Below are positions 25,528-33,546 of a DNA stretch of 35,567 nt, one piece after another (the first letter of the stretch is position 1; every line of letters starts with the position of its first letter). The translations under genes were made by a program, and so were the position numbers. The stretch is from assembly GCA_025463605.1 (NCBI GenBank), contig JAODAV010000008.1, positions 1 to 35,567 on the forward strand, given 5' to 3'. This DNA comes from Rhodoglobus sp. GTDB lineage: Bacteria; Actinomycetota; Actinomycetes; Actinomycetales; Microbacteriaceae. The notes under the pieces were generated by a model, which saw only the letters and a list, made by a program, of their open reading frames with translations, did not search any database and was not told the DNA's origin.

Positions 25528-26514
25528 ATGACCGAGGTCGTGATTTTCGCGCCATCGCCCGTGCTCACCGTGACGGTTGAAGACCACCCGGATGGGCCCG
25601 AGGTGCACCTTCACGCGGGCGGGCAAGGGGTGTGGCAGGCCCGAATGCTGTTGCGCATGGGCGTGCAGGTCGCGATGTGCAGCGTGCTGACCGGTGAGAG
25701 CGGCAGGATGCTGCGCCACCTGCTCGACGACGAAGGCATTCGCGTGGTCTCCGTCGATCGCCACGGCCGCGGCGGAGCCTACATCCACGATCGCCGGAAC
25801 GGGGAGCGCGTGCGCATCGTGGAGACCGGTGGGGAGCCGATCTCACGGCACGACCTCGACGAGCTCTACGGACTCACCCTCGGCGAGGGGCTCAGCGCCG
25901 ATCTCGTCATCCTCAGCGGCCCAGCGAGCGATCACGCGCTGCCTGCCGACGTCTACCGCCGCCTCTCCGCGGACCTCAAGACGGCGGGTCGCCGCGTGAT
26001 CGTCGATCTTGCGGGCAAGAGGCTCAACGCTGCCCTCGCCGGCGGCGTCAGCCTCGTCAAGGTGAGCGACGAGGAACTGCTCGCAGACGGTCGCATCACC
26101 GAGAACGTCACCCGCCAGGTGATCGAGGCGATGCGCGTGCTCAAGGCTCAAGGCGCGGAGACCGTGATCGTCACGCGATCAGACAAACCGCTGCTCATGC
26201 TCACCAACGGCAAGGTCAGCGAAGTCACGACGCCCACGATGGAGGTCGCCGACCACACCGGTGCCGGGGATTCCCTCACGGCGGGCGTTGCGGCATCCCT
26301 TGCCTCGGGCGCGAGCGTCGAGGAAGCGATCACGCTCGGCGCGGCCGCCGGCGCCCTCAATGTCACGCGGCACGGGCTCGGCACGGGCGACCCGGAGACG
26401 ATCGCGAAACTGCGCCTGCTCGTCAAGGTGCGAACGCTCGATCCCGAGACGACGACCGGCCGGATGCCGGTGGTGAGCCCCAGCGAGCTCGCGGCAAGGG
26501 TCGAGGAGACGTGA
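25528..26514 (+). CDS. PfkB family sugar kinase
   Basis: The 328-residue ribokinase-type protein resembles 1-phosphofructokinases. The substrate motif is HAGGQGVWQARM (residues 29-40), and the ATP-site DHTGAGDS ends in catalytic base D248. Position 36 is tryptophan where most 1-phosphofructokinases have asparagine (GGKGxN), so the substrate may differ. The C-terminal tail is long and polar. Its promoter looks leaderless, and its stop overlaps the surE start by 4 bp, so the two are coupled. No PTS genes are nearby. Confidence 0.9.
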   Translation: MTEVVIFAPSPVLTVTVEDHPDGPEVHLHAGGQGVWQARMLLRMGVQVAMCSVLTGESGRMLRHLLDDEGIRVVSVDRHGRGGAYIHDRRNGERVRIVETGGEPISRHDLDELYGLTLGEGLSADLVILSGPASDHALPADVYRRLSADLKTAGRRVIVDLAGKRLNAALAGGVSLVKVSDEELLADGRITENVTRQVIEAMRVLKAQGAETVIVTRSDKPLLMLTNGKVSEVTTPTMEVADHTGAGDSLTAGVAASLASGASVEEAITLGAAAGALNVTRHGLGTGDPETIAKLRLLVKVRTLDPETTTGRMPVVSPSELAARVEET

Positions 26515-27266
26515 CCCGCACGCTCGTCACCAACGACGACGGCATCGACTCCCCCGGGTTGCATGTGCTGGCGCTCGCCGCCATCGCGGAGGGCCACGAT
26601 GTGACGATCGCCGCTCCCGCCCGGCAGTCGAGCGGCAGTAGCGCGTCGATCACCGCCGCCGAGGAGGACGGGCGCATCCGCATCGAGCGTCGGGAACTCC
26701 CGGGGCTCGAGGGCGTGCCCGCGTTCGCGGTTCGCGGCGCGCCCGGCCTCATTGCGCTCATCGCGGCCAACGGGGCTTTCGGCGACTCGCCGGAACTCGT
26801 GCTGTCCGGCATCAACCACGGGGCCAACGTGGGGCGGGCGATCCTCCACTCCGGCACGGTCGGCGCCGCGCTGACCGGTGGCCTCAACGGGGCACGAGGG
26901 CTGGCGATCTCCCTCGACGTGGGCATGGAGCCGGAGATGTACGAGTGGGATGCCGCGGCGGCCGTTGCCCGGCGCATCCTGCCGCTTCTGCTCGCGCAAC
27001 CCGCGGGCACGGTGATCAATCTCAATGTGCCCAACGTCGCGACGGCACCCGAGGTGCGCGAGGCCACGCTCGCGCCATTCGGAATCGTTCAGACGACGAT
27101 GACCGAGCGGCACGAGAACTTCGTGCGCCTTGCTGTCGAGGACCTTCCGAACACCCCGGAACCGGGCAGCGATGCAGCGCTGCTCGCCCATGGTTTCGCG
27201 ACCATCACGAGCATCACGCCCGTGAGCCAAGCGCGGCTGCCGGCGCTCGCCGAGACCCACTTATAG
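26511..27266 (+). CDS. surE: 5'/3'-nucleotidase SurE
   Basis: SurE dephosphorylates nucleoside monophosphates and some polyphosphates. The 251-residue protein has TNDDGIDSPG at the start (D9 and D10 as metal ligands), the SSGSSASIT serine region, and SGINHGANVG with the asparagine ligand. It also has the conserved INLNVPN segment. The GTG start overlaps the PfkB stop. Length is normal for the family. A kinase-phosphatase pairing in one operon is noted in the findings. Confidence 0.94.
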   Translation: MTRTLVTNDDGIDSPGLHVLALAAIAEGHDVTIAAPARQSSGSSASITAAEEDGRIRIERRELPGLEGVPAFAVRGAPGLIALIAANGAFGDSPELVLSGINHGANVGRAILHSGTVGAALTGGLNGARGLAISLDVGMEPEMYEWDAAAAVARRILPLLLAQPAGTVINLNVPNVATAPEVREATLAPFGIVQTTMTERHENFVRLAVEDLPNTPEPGSDAALLAHGFATITSITPVSQARLPALAETHL

Positions 27267-27348
27267 GGGCATTCGCAGTTTCGCCGGGGTGCGATACGTT
27301 GTGCTGCACGCGGGCTCGCAGAGGCCGCCCCGACAACGATGGGATGCC

Positions 27349-28413
27349 GTGGACTCCACCACCCCCGCGCCCGTGCCTCCCGAGCCGCTTCCGGTCGTCC
27401 CTGCGGCACTGGTGCCGCCCGAACCGCCGCCCGTCGTGCCGCCCGCCGCACAACCGGCCTACCCGCCACCCGCGTATCCGCCGCCCGCGTACCCCCCGCC
27501 CGTGGTGCCCGTCGTGCAGCCCTCGGCGGCGACCTATTACACGCCTGTGCCGACCAAACCGGGCAGCCGCCGCCGTACGGCCCTCATCGTCACGGCAATC
27601 GTCGTGGGCTCCGTGGCTGTCCTGGGTGGTCTCGTCGCCGGGGTCATCGCGGTCGCGTCGACTGTCGGCGAAACCGTGAACGCCCTCGCTGGACCTCCCG
27701 TCACCACCGAACCGCCCCTGACGGGCGAGCCCGGGTCGCCGCAGGCACAGGAGCTCACCGCGTGCCCCGACCCGTGCTTCGGCGGCGACGACGTTCGATA
27801 CACGATCGCGCACAAGCAGGAGTTCATCGCGCTCGGGCTCACCGAAACCGTGGCCCCGTGGGGAACCTACGACGTGTCGACGGTGCAGGCGGAGTACGGC
27901 TACGCCGCGACCGCCTGGGAACAAGCGGAGGCCACACCGGAAAAATGCTTCGTCGTGTTCACCGCGGTGCCGATGGCAATCCCCTTCGGTGATCGTCCCG
28001 ACGTCTCACCCGACCCCATCCATTTCACCGGGAGTCGACAGGACAGCGAGTACTTCAACGCGATGGAGAGCTCTGTACGCATCTTCCGCGACACCGCGAG
28101 CGCCTCGGCCCACATGGCGGCGGTCGATGAGCTTGTCGCGGAGTGCTCTCACTACGACGCGGGCACCGGCGCCGGCTACTGGACCGCCGACGTCACAATG
28201 GCGCCTGCCGTCGACGTGCCCACCGATGTCGCGGCTGTCGGGTGGGTCGAGGTGTCTCCGTTCGGCCGCTATTACAGCTTCGACGTGCAACGGGCGAATC
28301 TCGTGGTTCGCACGACCCTCTCGACCCCGGGCGACATCAGCGAAGAGCAGTTCCGCACCTACATCGAACACCTCGCCGCCCAGGTCGGGGGGCTCGATCC
28401 CAACGGGGGCTGA
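27349..28413 (+). CDS. Proline-rich single-span membrane protein
   Basis: The protein has about 354 residues. Residues 1-72 are proline-rich, with three copies of the PAYPP unit, and are presumably cytoplasmic and disordered. One transmembrane helix (about 78-103) precedes an extracytoplasmic domain. The domain carries cysteines in CPDPCF, a KCFVVF segment and an ECSHYD segment, and ends with VGWVEV...VVRTTLSTPGDIS. It looks paralogous to the protein at 34586. I choose GTG at 27349, since in-frame codons back to 27289 have no better support. Function is unknown. Confidence 0.8.
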   Translation: MDSTTPAPVPPEPLPVVPAALVPPEPPPVVPPAAQPAYPPPAYPPPAYPPPVVPVVQPSAATYYTPVPTKPGSRRRTALIVTAIVVGSVAVLGGLVAGVIAVASTVGETVNALAGPPVTTEPPLTGEPGSPQAQELTACPDPCFGGDDVRYTIAHKQEFIALGLTETVAPWGTYDVSTVQAEYGYAATAWEQAEATPEKCFVVFTAVPMAIPFGDRPDVSPDPIHFTGSRQDSEYFNAMESSVRIFRDTASASAHMAAVDELVAECSHYDAGTGAGYWTADVTMAPAVDVPTDVAAVGWVEVSPFGRYYSFDVQRANLVVRTTLSTPGDISEEQFRTYIEHLAAQVGGLDPNGG

Positions 28414-28437
28414 TGAGGCGTCACCGACGTAGGGTCG

Positions 28438-28809
28438 ATGATCATGGATGACACGGCTCGCAAGGCCCTCGCCCGCGACAGGGTCGTCGACATCACGACG
28501 ATGGGGCGCAAGTCGGGGCAGCCGCGACGGATCGAGATCTGGTATCACCGCGTCGGCGACAGGATCTACATCAGCGGGCTGCCGGGTCGGCGCGACTGGT
28601 ACGCGAACCTCCAGGCGGATCCGCGATTCACGTTTCACCTCAAGCAGTCGACATTCGCGTCGCTCCCCGCCGTGGCGACGCCGATTACCGATCCGGCCGA
28701 GCGGCGACGCGTCTTCGCGGCGATCGTGAGCAACCCCCGCCACTATGAGAAATGGGTCGCGGGCAGCCCGCTCGTCGAGGTGACCTTCCTCGACGAGGAA
28801 CCGGGCTAG
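28438..28809 (+). CDS. Deazaflavin (F420)-dependent nitroreductase-type protein
   Basis: The 123-residue small split-barrel protein of the DUF385/nitroreductase type begins RVVDITTMGRKSGQPRRIEIWY and contains YISGLPGRRDWYANL. These are hallmarks of actinobacterial F420H2-dependent reductases. The ATG at 28438 and another at 28444 are both possible, and TAGGGT lies 8 nt before the latter. The substrate is unknown, and F420 use is inferred from the family. Confidence 0.9.
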   Translation: MIMDDTARKALARDRVVDITTMGRKSGQPRRIEIWYHRVGDRIYISGLPGRRDWYANLQADPRFTFHLKQSTFASLPAVATPITDPAERRRVFAAIVSNPRHYEKWVAGSPLVEVTFLDEEPG

Positions 28810-28866
28810 GCACGCTTCGGACGGTCGACGCACGTCCCTGGGCGCCCGTAACATCCGAACATCGTC

Positions 28867-28894
28867 TTGACAGGATCGATGTGAGCGCTAACAT
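28867..28894 (+). promoter_or_regulatory. Promoter of the sugar-uptake operon
   Basis: TTGACA (28867-28872) and TAACAT (28889-28894) are separated by 16 nt. The -10 falls inside the first LacI-type operator. The best sigma70-like promoter in the window. Confidence 0.8.
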
Positions 28895-28895
28895 T
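28880..28895 (+). promoter_or_regulatory. LacI-type operator O1
   Basis: TGTGAGCGCTAACATT has the AGCGCT core and flanks (TGTGAGCGCTAACA is a near-perfect palindrome) typical of LacI-family sites. It overlaps the -10, so binding should block transcription. Confidence 0.8.
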
Positions 28896-28909
28896 GGTCA
28901 CATTCCGAA

Positions 28910-28925
28910 TGCGAGCGCTAACATT
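28910..28925 (+). promoter_or_regulatory. LacI-type operator O2
   Basis: TGCGAGCGCTAACATT repeats O1 with one substitution in the 16 bases, 30 bp downstream. It lies just past the expected start of transcription. Confidence 0.8.
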
Positions 28926-28996
28926 GCGATGATTCACGGGCGACGCAGGCGGAACGGCACCCCGCCGACATCCCCAACACACAAAGGAGTTTCTCG

Positions 28997-30388
28997 ATGA
29001 CGAGAAGAAACAAACCGTTGGCTGCGCTTGTCGCGGTCGCGGTGCTCGCCACTATCGCCGGCTGTTCGGCAGCGGAGACGGGCAGCGAATCCGGATCGGG
29101 CTCGCTGGTGGTCTGGACCCTCGAAGAGCAGGCTGACCGCCTCGCCAAGGCGCAGGCCGCCGCGGACGATTTCACCGCAGCGACAGGCATTTCCGTCGAG
29201 CTGGTGGGCGTGAACGAAGACCAGTTCCCGCAGCTCATCACTGCCGCGGCAGCTGCCGGAACCCTCCCCGACGTCGTCGGCGCCCTGCCACTCTCAGCCG
29301 TGCGGACAATGTCGAGCAACGACCTCGTCAACACGGATGTCACGGGCCAGATCCTCGACGACCTCGACCCGAGCACATTCTCGAAGTCGGCAGTCGACCT
29401 CACTCAGGAGGACGGCGCGCAGATCGCCATCCCGAGCGACGGATTCCCGCTCTCGGTCATCTACCGCAAGGACCTCTTCGCGGCGGCGGGCCTTCCCGCT
29501 CCCGAGACCTACGACGACCTCGTGAATGCGGCCAAGACGCTCAACAGCCCGGAGATCGCCGGATTCGTTGCCGGTGACAGCGCGAGCACCTCATACACCC
29601 AGCAGGTGTTCGAGTTCTTCGCGCTCGCCAACGGCTGCGATCTCGTGAATGACTCCGGCGACGTGACCCTCGACAGCCCTGAGTGCGTGAAGGCCTTCAG
29701 CACCTATGGTGAGCTCGTTCACGACTACTCGGTGCCCGGCGCGATGGACTCCACCTCGACCAAGACGACGTACATGGGCGGAAAAGCGGCGATCACCATG
29801 TGGGCCTCCTTCATCCTCGATGAGATGGCCGGCCTCGTGAACGACGCGATGCCGACCTGCCCGGAGTGCGCTGCCGACCCGAAGTTCATCGCCGAGAACA
29901 GCGGCTTCGTCACGAGCTTCGCCGGTCCGGACGGCAGCCCCGTCTCCGGCGGCGACGTCACCTCGTGGGTCGTCACGGCCGACGCGGACGCCGACGCGGC
30001 GAAGCAGTTCGTCGAGTACTTCATGGACGACGCATACCTGCAGTGGCTGAGCCAGGCGCCGGAAGGCAAGTTCCCGACGCGCAGTGGCACGGCCGACGAC
30101 CCGCAGAAGTTCGTTGAAGGCTGGAAGGACCTCGAGACCGGTGTCGACACCAAGGCGAAGCTCGCCGACGTGTACTCGCCCGAGGTGCTCGCGGCACTCC
30201 AAGACGGTGTGGACAACTTCAGCCGTTGGGGATTCAAGCAGGGCCAGGGCGCGCTACTCGGCGCGATCCTCGCGGAGCTCCCCATCCCGAAGGCGATCGG
30301 TGCCCTGCAGGGCGGCGAAGTCGACGGACCGGGTGCTGCCGACCAGGCTCAGAAGGCGGTCCAGGCAATTCAGGACTCGATCGAGTGA
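28997..30388 (+). CDS. Extracellular sugar-binding lipoprotein of an ABC importer
   Basis: The 463-residue family 1 solute-binding protein has a lipoprotein signal ending in IAGC (C23) and the typical SLVVWTLEEQADRLAK start, a PSDGFPLSVIYRKDLF segment, then GGKAAITMWASFI. It should bind a sugar outside the cell and hand it to the two permeases. AAAGGAG precedes the ATG. Its stop overlaps the next gene by 4 bases. It is the first gene of the operon, behind the LacI-controlled promoter. Confidence 0.94.
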   Translation: MTRRNKPLAALVAVAVLATIAGCSAAETGSESGSGSLVVWTLEEQADRLAKAQAAADDFTAATGISVELVGVNEDQFPQLITAAAAAGTLPDVVGALPLSAVRTMSSNDLVNTDVTGQILDDLDPSTFSKSAVDLTQEDGAQIAIPSDGFPLSVIYRKDLFAAAGLPAPETYDDLVNAAKTLNSPEIAGFVAGDSASTSYTQQVFEFFALANGCDLVNDSGDVTLDSPECVKAFSTYGELVHDYSVPGAMDSTSTKTTYMGGKAAITMWASFILDEMAGLVNDAMPTCPECAADPKFIAENSGFVTSFAGPDGSPVSGGDVTSWVVTADADADAAKQFVEYFMDDAYLQWLSQAPEGKFPTRSGTADDPQKFVEGWKDLETGVDTKAKLADVYSPEVLAALQDGVDNFSRWGFKQGQGALLGAILAELPIPKAIGALQGGEVDGPGAADQAQKAVQAIQDSIE

Positions 30389-31407
30389 CTAGCACCATCA
30401 CTCCTCCCGACGGCACCGGAACCTCCCCGGTGCCGTCGGGCGGGCCCCCCACACGGACCCGTCGCACCAAGCCCGGCGCCCTGAGGCGCGCCGAGGCCCG
30501 CACCGGAATGGGGCTCATCGCCCCCACGGTGATCATCGTGATCGCGGTCGTCGTACTGCCGATCCTGTGGAGCATCTCGCTCGCGTTCCAACGGGTCAAG
30601 CTCATCAACCTGCGCTCGTCCAGCATCTTCGGCAACTACGTTCTCGACAACTTCGAGCGCGTGATCTCCTCCCCCGGCTTCGTCGACACCCTCGTGACGA
30701 CGCTCGTGTACTCGATCTTCGGTACGGCCGCGTCCATTGCGGTCGGGCTCATTGCCACGCTCGCCCTGCGCCGCAAGTTCCGCGGTCGCGGCTTCGTGCG
30801 CTCGGTCATGCTGCTGCCGTACGTCGCACCCGTGGTCGCTGTCACCTTCGTGTGGCAGACCATGCTCAGCCCCCAGTTCGGCTTCGTCAACTTCTGGGGC
30901 CAGCAGTTGCTCGGCTGGTCTGAGCCCATTGCCTTCCTGAGCGATAAGAGCAGCGACGTCTCGCTGTTCGGGCTCACCATTCCCATCCCGACTGCCCTCA
31001 TCACCGTGATCGCGTTCGAGGCGTGGCGCCAGTTCCCGTTCGCCTTCCTCTTCCTCACTGCGCGGCTGCAGGCCATCCCGGGCTCCCTCGAGGAAGCAGC
31101 ACGAGTGGATGGCGCGACGCTCACGCAGCGCTTCCGCTACATCGTCTGGCCGCAGCTGCTGCCGACCATCGCCGTGCTCTCGGTGCTGCGGTTCATCTGG
31201 ACGTTCACGAGCTTCGACGACATCTACCTCCTCACGGGCGGTGGTGCCGGCACCGAGGTCATCAGCGTGCGGGTCTACCAGTTCCTCACCGGGCGCGGGG
31301 ACATCGGGCTCGCTTCGGCGCAAGCCCTGGTGATCGCGATCGTGCTCGCCATCCTCGTGGGCGTGTATCTCAAGTTCTTCGGCAAGCGGGAGGAAGACTA
31401 CTCATGA
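30385..31407 (+). CDS. ABC sugar permease, MalF/UgpA-like
   Basis: The 340-residue protein has six predicted membrane helices and the EAA loop (EEAARVDGATLTQRFRYIVWP) that contacts the ATPase. The N-terminal 35 residues are proline- and basic-rich and cytoplasmic. The GTG at 30385 overlaps the binding-protein stop, so an in-frame upstream extension inside that gene is rejected. The second permease overlaps its stop as ATGA. The operon contains no ATPase. Confidence 0.93.
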   Translation: MTSTITPPDGTGTSPVPSGGPPTRTRRTKPGALRRAEARTGMGLIAPTVIIVIAVVVLPILWSISLAFQRVKLINLRSSSIFGNYVLDNFERVISSPGFVDTLVTTLVYSIFGTAASIAVGLIATLALRRKFRGRGFVRSVMLLPYVAPVVAVTFVWQTMLSPQFGFVNFWGQQLLGWSEPIAFLSDKSSDVSLFGLTIPIPTALITVIAFEAWRQFPFAFLFLTARLQAIPGSLEEAARVDGATLTQRFRYIVWPQLLPTIAVLSVLRFIWTFTSFDDIYLLTGGGAGTEVISVRVYQFLTGRGDIGLASAQALVIAIVLAILVGVYLKFFGKREEDYS

Positions 31408-32312
31408 CTACCGTTCAGCGGCCCTCCGCATCCCGCACGCTTTTCAGCCGCGACCGGTTCGAGAACCGTTTCTTCGGCATCGCCCGGTGGGTGGTGATCG
31501 GGCTGCTGCTCATCGCGACCATCTTCCCGTTCTATTACATGGGCCTCCTGTCGGTACGCGGCCTCGGGGACGTGCTCAACAACCCCGGCGCGCTCTGGGT
31601 CGCCATCGGCGACCTCAGCTTCGAGGCGTACTCGCGCGCGCTGCTGCCAGTCGTCGACGGCGGCGAGGGATTCCTCGGATTCATGCGCAACAGCGCGGTG
31701 CTCGCCCTCGGCACGGTCGCGCTCACGCTCGCGGTGTCCATTCCGGGCTCATACGCGATCAGCCGGTTGCGGTTCTTCGGGCGGCGGCAGATCTCGGCGC
31801 TCTTCCTTGCGGTGTACCTGTTCCCAAGCATCCTGCTCGCCGTTCCCCTCTTCGTGTTCTTCACGCGCGTCGGGCTGCGCGGTTCACTCATCGCCGTGCT
31901 GCTCGTGTACGTGTCCCAGACCGTTGCGGTGAGCATCTACATGCTCAGGAACTACTTCGAGACCATCCCCGTGAGCCTCGAAGAAGCAGCCGCGCTCGAC
32001 GGTGCTTCGCGACTGGGCATCATGCGCCGCATCAGTCTGCCGCTCGCCATGCCGGCGATCGTCGCCAATGGGCTGTTCGTCTTCATGGTGGCCTGGAACG
32101 AGTTCCTGTTCGCGCTGCTGTTCCTCGTCGACGACCGCGACCGGTGGACTGTCTCCCTGGGGCTGTCCCAGCTCACGGGCAACAGCATCGAGGTTCCGAC
32201 GACGGTACTCATGGCCGCCTCGGTCATCACGACCATCCCGATTGTCATCATCTTCTTCGCGAGCGAACGACTGCTCACCGAAGGACTCACGAGCGGTGCC
32301 GAGAAGGGCTGA
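31404..32312 (+). CDS. ABC sugar permease, MalG/UgpE-like
   Basis: The 302-residue protein has six membrane helices, the YAISRLRFFGRR segment, and the EAA loop LEEAAALDGASRLGIMRRISLP. It pairs with the preceding permease to form the channel. The ATG at 31404 overlaps the previous stop. It is followed by the dehydratase gene after 43 nt. The gene cluster is consistent with a CUT1-type importer using a shared ATPase encoded elsewhere. Confidence 0.93.
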   Translation: MTTVQRPSASRTLFSRDRFENRFFGIARWVVIGLLLIATIFPFYYMGLLSVRGLGDVLNNPGALWVAIGDLSFEAYSRALLPVVDGGEGFLGFMRNSAVLALGTVALTLAVSIPGSYAISRLRFFGRRQISALFLAVYLFPSILLAVPLFVFFTRVGLRGSLIAVLLVYVSQTVAVSIYMLRNYFETIPVSLEEAAALDGASRLGIMRRISLPLAMPAIVANGLFVFMVAWNEFLFALLFLVDDRDRWTVSLGLSQLTGNSIEVPTTVLMAASVITTIPIVIIFFASERLLTEGLTSGAEKG

Positions 32313-32355
32313 CCCTCGCCCGCCGGCATCCCATCACAACTGAAAGGCACCAAGA

Positions 32356-33516
32356 ATGCGCATCGACAGCGTCACCCCGATCTTCATCGATCGTTATCTG
32401 TTCGTGGAGATCACCACCGACACCGGCATTACCGGTCTCGGCGAGTCGGGGGCGTGGGGCTTCCAGGAGGGTGCCGCGGCCGTCATCGAACGGTTCGCGG
32501 ACTACCTGATCGGCAAAGACCCGCTGCTGATCGAGCACCACTGGCAGTACCTCTACCGCTGGACGCACTTCGGCGGGTCCGTCGTCATGGGCGCCCTCAG
32601 CGCGATCGACATCGCCCTGTGGGACATCAAAGGCAAGCACCACGACGCCCCCGTGCATGAACTGCTCGGCGGCAAGGTGCGCGACCGCGCACGCGTCTAT
32701 TACCACGTCTTCGGCGAGACGACGGATGAGCTGGTGGCAGGCATCGCGGATGCCCGCAAGCAGGGCTACACCGCCGTCGGCCACCTCACGCCCTTCACCG
32801 ACGCCCTCCGCACGGAGCCGTACTTCGACACCCACGTGACGAAGATCAAGGGCGCGGCCGACGCAGTGGCCCGATACCGGGAGGCGGCCGGCAACGACGT
32901 CGACCTCTGCATCGAGATCCACCGCAGGTTGTCCCCCTTCGAGGCGGTGCAGCTCGGCAACGCGATCGAGCAGTACACGCCCCTGTTCATGGAAGACCCC
33001 GTGCTGCCAGACAACATCGATGAGATGGGCTACGTCGCATCCAAGGTGAACGTCCCCATCGCCACGGGTGAGCGCTTCACCTCCATCTGGGAATTCCAAA
33101 TGCTCCTTGCGCGTGAAGGTGCCCAGCTGGTGCGTCCCGACGTGTGCATCGTCGGCGGCATCACGGGAGCGCGCAAGGTCGCGGCCATGGCCGAGGCCCT
33201 CCACGTGGGCGTCGTGCCGCACAACCCGCTGAGCCCCGTGTCGATGGCCGCGTGCCTGCAGATCGCCGCGACGGCGCCCAACTTCGTGATCCAGGAGTTC
33301 CCGAACGACACCTGGGGCGAAAAGGGCGACGACCGCCCCAAGGCCACGGACCTGGTTACCGGCGCCGCCGAGCACGACGGGCGCGGGTTCGTAACCATCA
33401 GCGATGTGCCGGGAGTCGGTGTCGCTCTGCAGCCCGGTGCGGCCGAACGCTACCCTTACCGAAAGCGTGAAATCCTCACCCGGCTTCACGTCGACGGCTC
33501 GGTCGTGGATCAATAG
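32356..33516 (+). CDS. Enolase-superfamily sugar-acid dehydratase
   Basis: The 386-residue mandelate racemase/muconate lactonizing-type protein resembles galactonate/mannonate-type dehydratases. The metal ligands are E187 (in CIEIHRR), E213 (FMEDPV) and E239 (ATGERF). Histidines are H189 and H289 (VPHNPLSP), spaced as in DgoD and offset by four, with the first ligand E instead of D. It should remove water from an acid sugar, but the exact substrate is unknown. AAAGG precedes the ATG. It is the enzyme of the operon that may act on the imported compound. Confidence 0.9.
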   Translation: MRIDSVTPIFIDRYLFVEITTDTGITGLGESGAWGFQEGAAAVIERFADYLIGKDPLLIEHHWQYLYRWTHFGGSVVMGALSAIDIALWDIKGKHHDAPVHELLGGKVRDRARVYYHVFGETTDELVAGIADARKQGYTAVGHLTPFTDALRTEPYFDTHVTKIKGAADAVARYREAAGNDVDLCIEIHRRLSPFEAVQLGNAIEQYTPLFMEDPVLPDNIDEMGYVASKVNVPIATGERFTSIWEFQMLLAREGAQLVRPDVCIVGGITGARKVAAMAEALHVGVVPHNPLSPVSMAACLQIAATAPNFVIQEFPNDTWGEKGDDRPKATDLVTGAAEHDGRGFVTISDVPGVGVALQPGAAERYPYRKREILTRLHVDGSVVDQ

Positions 33517-33546
33517 CCGAACCCCGATGGTAGAAGAAGGAGCGCG

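Noticed and set aside
27289..27348. N-terminal extension of the proline-rich protein
   Set aside because: The extra 20 codons show no ribosome site and no continuity with the proline-rich start, so the GTG at 27349 is kept.
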